From contig VXBA01001813.1 of the NCBI GenBank assembly GCA_013399895.1, positions 1 to 64,000 of the forward strand: DNA of 64,000 nucleotides, in the 5' to 3' direction. The number at the start of each line of letters is the position of its first letter. The first letter of the stretch is position 1. The position numbers were made by a program, and so were the translations under genes. This DNA is from Serilophus lunatus (lineage: Eukaryota > Chordata > Aves > Passeriformes > Eurylaimidae). The notes beneath the pieces are model-generated. The model saw only the letters and a list, made by a program, of their open reading frames with translations, had not been told where the DNA came from and did not search any database. Shown here in pieces: positions 63,680-64,000 of the stretch.

Positions 63680-63695
63680 TGTTGTTGTTGTTGTT
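63680..63695. repeat. TTG trinucleotide microsatellite
   Basis: About five GTT/TTG units. No function inferred. Confidence 0.7.
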
Positions 63696-63886
63696 AATTG
63701 GTTTCCAATTTTTTTTAGTAGGGCAGTAATAGCCAGTGTAATCAGAGTGAAGGGTTTCTTTGACATTGTCGTTAGTAACTATTGAATCCTTTTGCTCACC
63801 ATTGATGTCATATGAAGTTCTGGGCAATTAAAGGAGACTTGTCTTTGTCTCTGGATACCCTCAGCACTTTTGGACATGTATACTGC

Positions 63887-63946
63887 TTGGGCCAAGAGGT
63901 TAGGAATTAAAAAAAATTGGGCCAAGAGGTTACGAATTAAAAAAAA
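63887..63946. repeat. 30-bp tandem duplication, two copies
   Basis: The unit TTGGGCCAAGAGGTTAGGAA followed by a T-T and an A run occurs at 63887-63916 and 63917-63946. The copies differ by one base (G to C at unit position 17). This is a near-identical, probably recent duplication. Confidence 0.9.
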
Positions 63947-64000
63947 CCCACTCTTGTAGTAAATCATTCTCAACGCAACTTATCTATCACAATGGTCACA

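Noticed and set aside
1..64000. CRISPR arrays, tRNA, rRNA, bacterial promoters or operons
   Set aside because: None seen; the window is vertebrate nuclear DNA.

Overview
The window looks like vertebrate, almost certainly bird, nuclear DNA from a draft assembly. The evidence is compact-repeat AT-rich sequence, CR1 LINE tails ending in tandem ATTCTATG units, solo LTRs of a common avian ERVL-like family (ends TGTCCTGGTTT...GTTAAACnATGACA), N-gaps at 10253-10474 and 40710-40728 plus a single N at 164, and split genes with GT-AG introns. No bacterial genes, operons, CRISPR array, tRNA or rRNA genes were seen.

The one gene identified with confidence is SULF1, the extracellular heparan-sulfate 6-O-endosulfatase, on the minus strand. 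Four coding exons are present: 26479-26245 (5'UTR, start codon, signal peptide, first metal-binding residues), 20794-20555 (active-site C-x-P-S-R loop), 8200-8049 and 6045-5876. Splice phases are 1, 1, 0 and 2. They join without a frame break to encode residues 1-244, about the first 28% of a protein of roughly 870 residues. The rest lies beyond position 1. The promoter was not found; no CpG-rich promoter-like stretch is seen next to the first coding exon, so it is probably further upstream (higher coordinates).

Layout: 1-1435 is a decayed RTE-type LINE (minus strand, endonuclease part) inside the SULF1 intron. 5876-26479 holds the four exons and three introns; one intron carries a minus-strand solo LTR whose edge is only 84 bp from the donor of the active-site exon. 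26480-64000 is upstream, mostly non-coding DNA. It holds CR1 remnants (30588-30800, 36180-36770), a plus-strand solo LTR with near-perfect target duplication (40525-41109), and a CR1 3' end broken by an LTR fragment (55663-56534). Three unrecognised, exon-like minus-strand segments lie at 59.1-63.0 kb.

The points most worth a second look are a CFTR-like (TG)n(T)n tract at the SULF1 exon-3 acceptor, the LTR beside the catalytic exon, the RTE element in a bird genome, and the unidentified exon-like segments at 59-63 kb.
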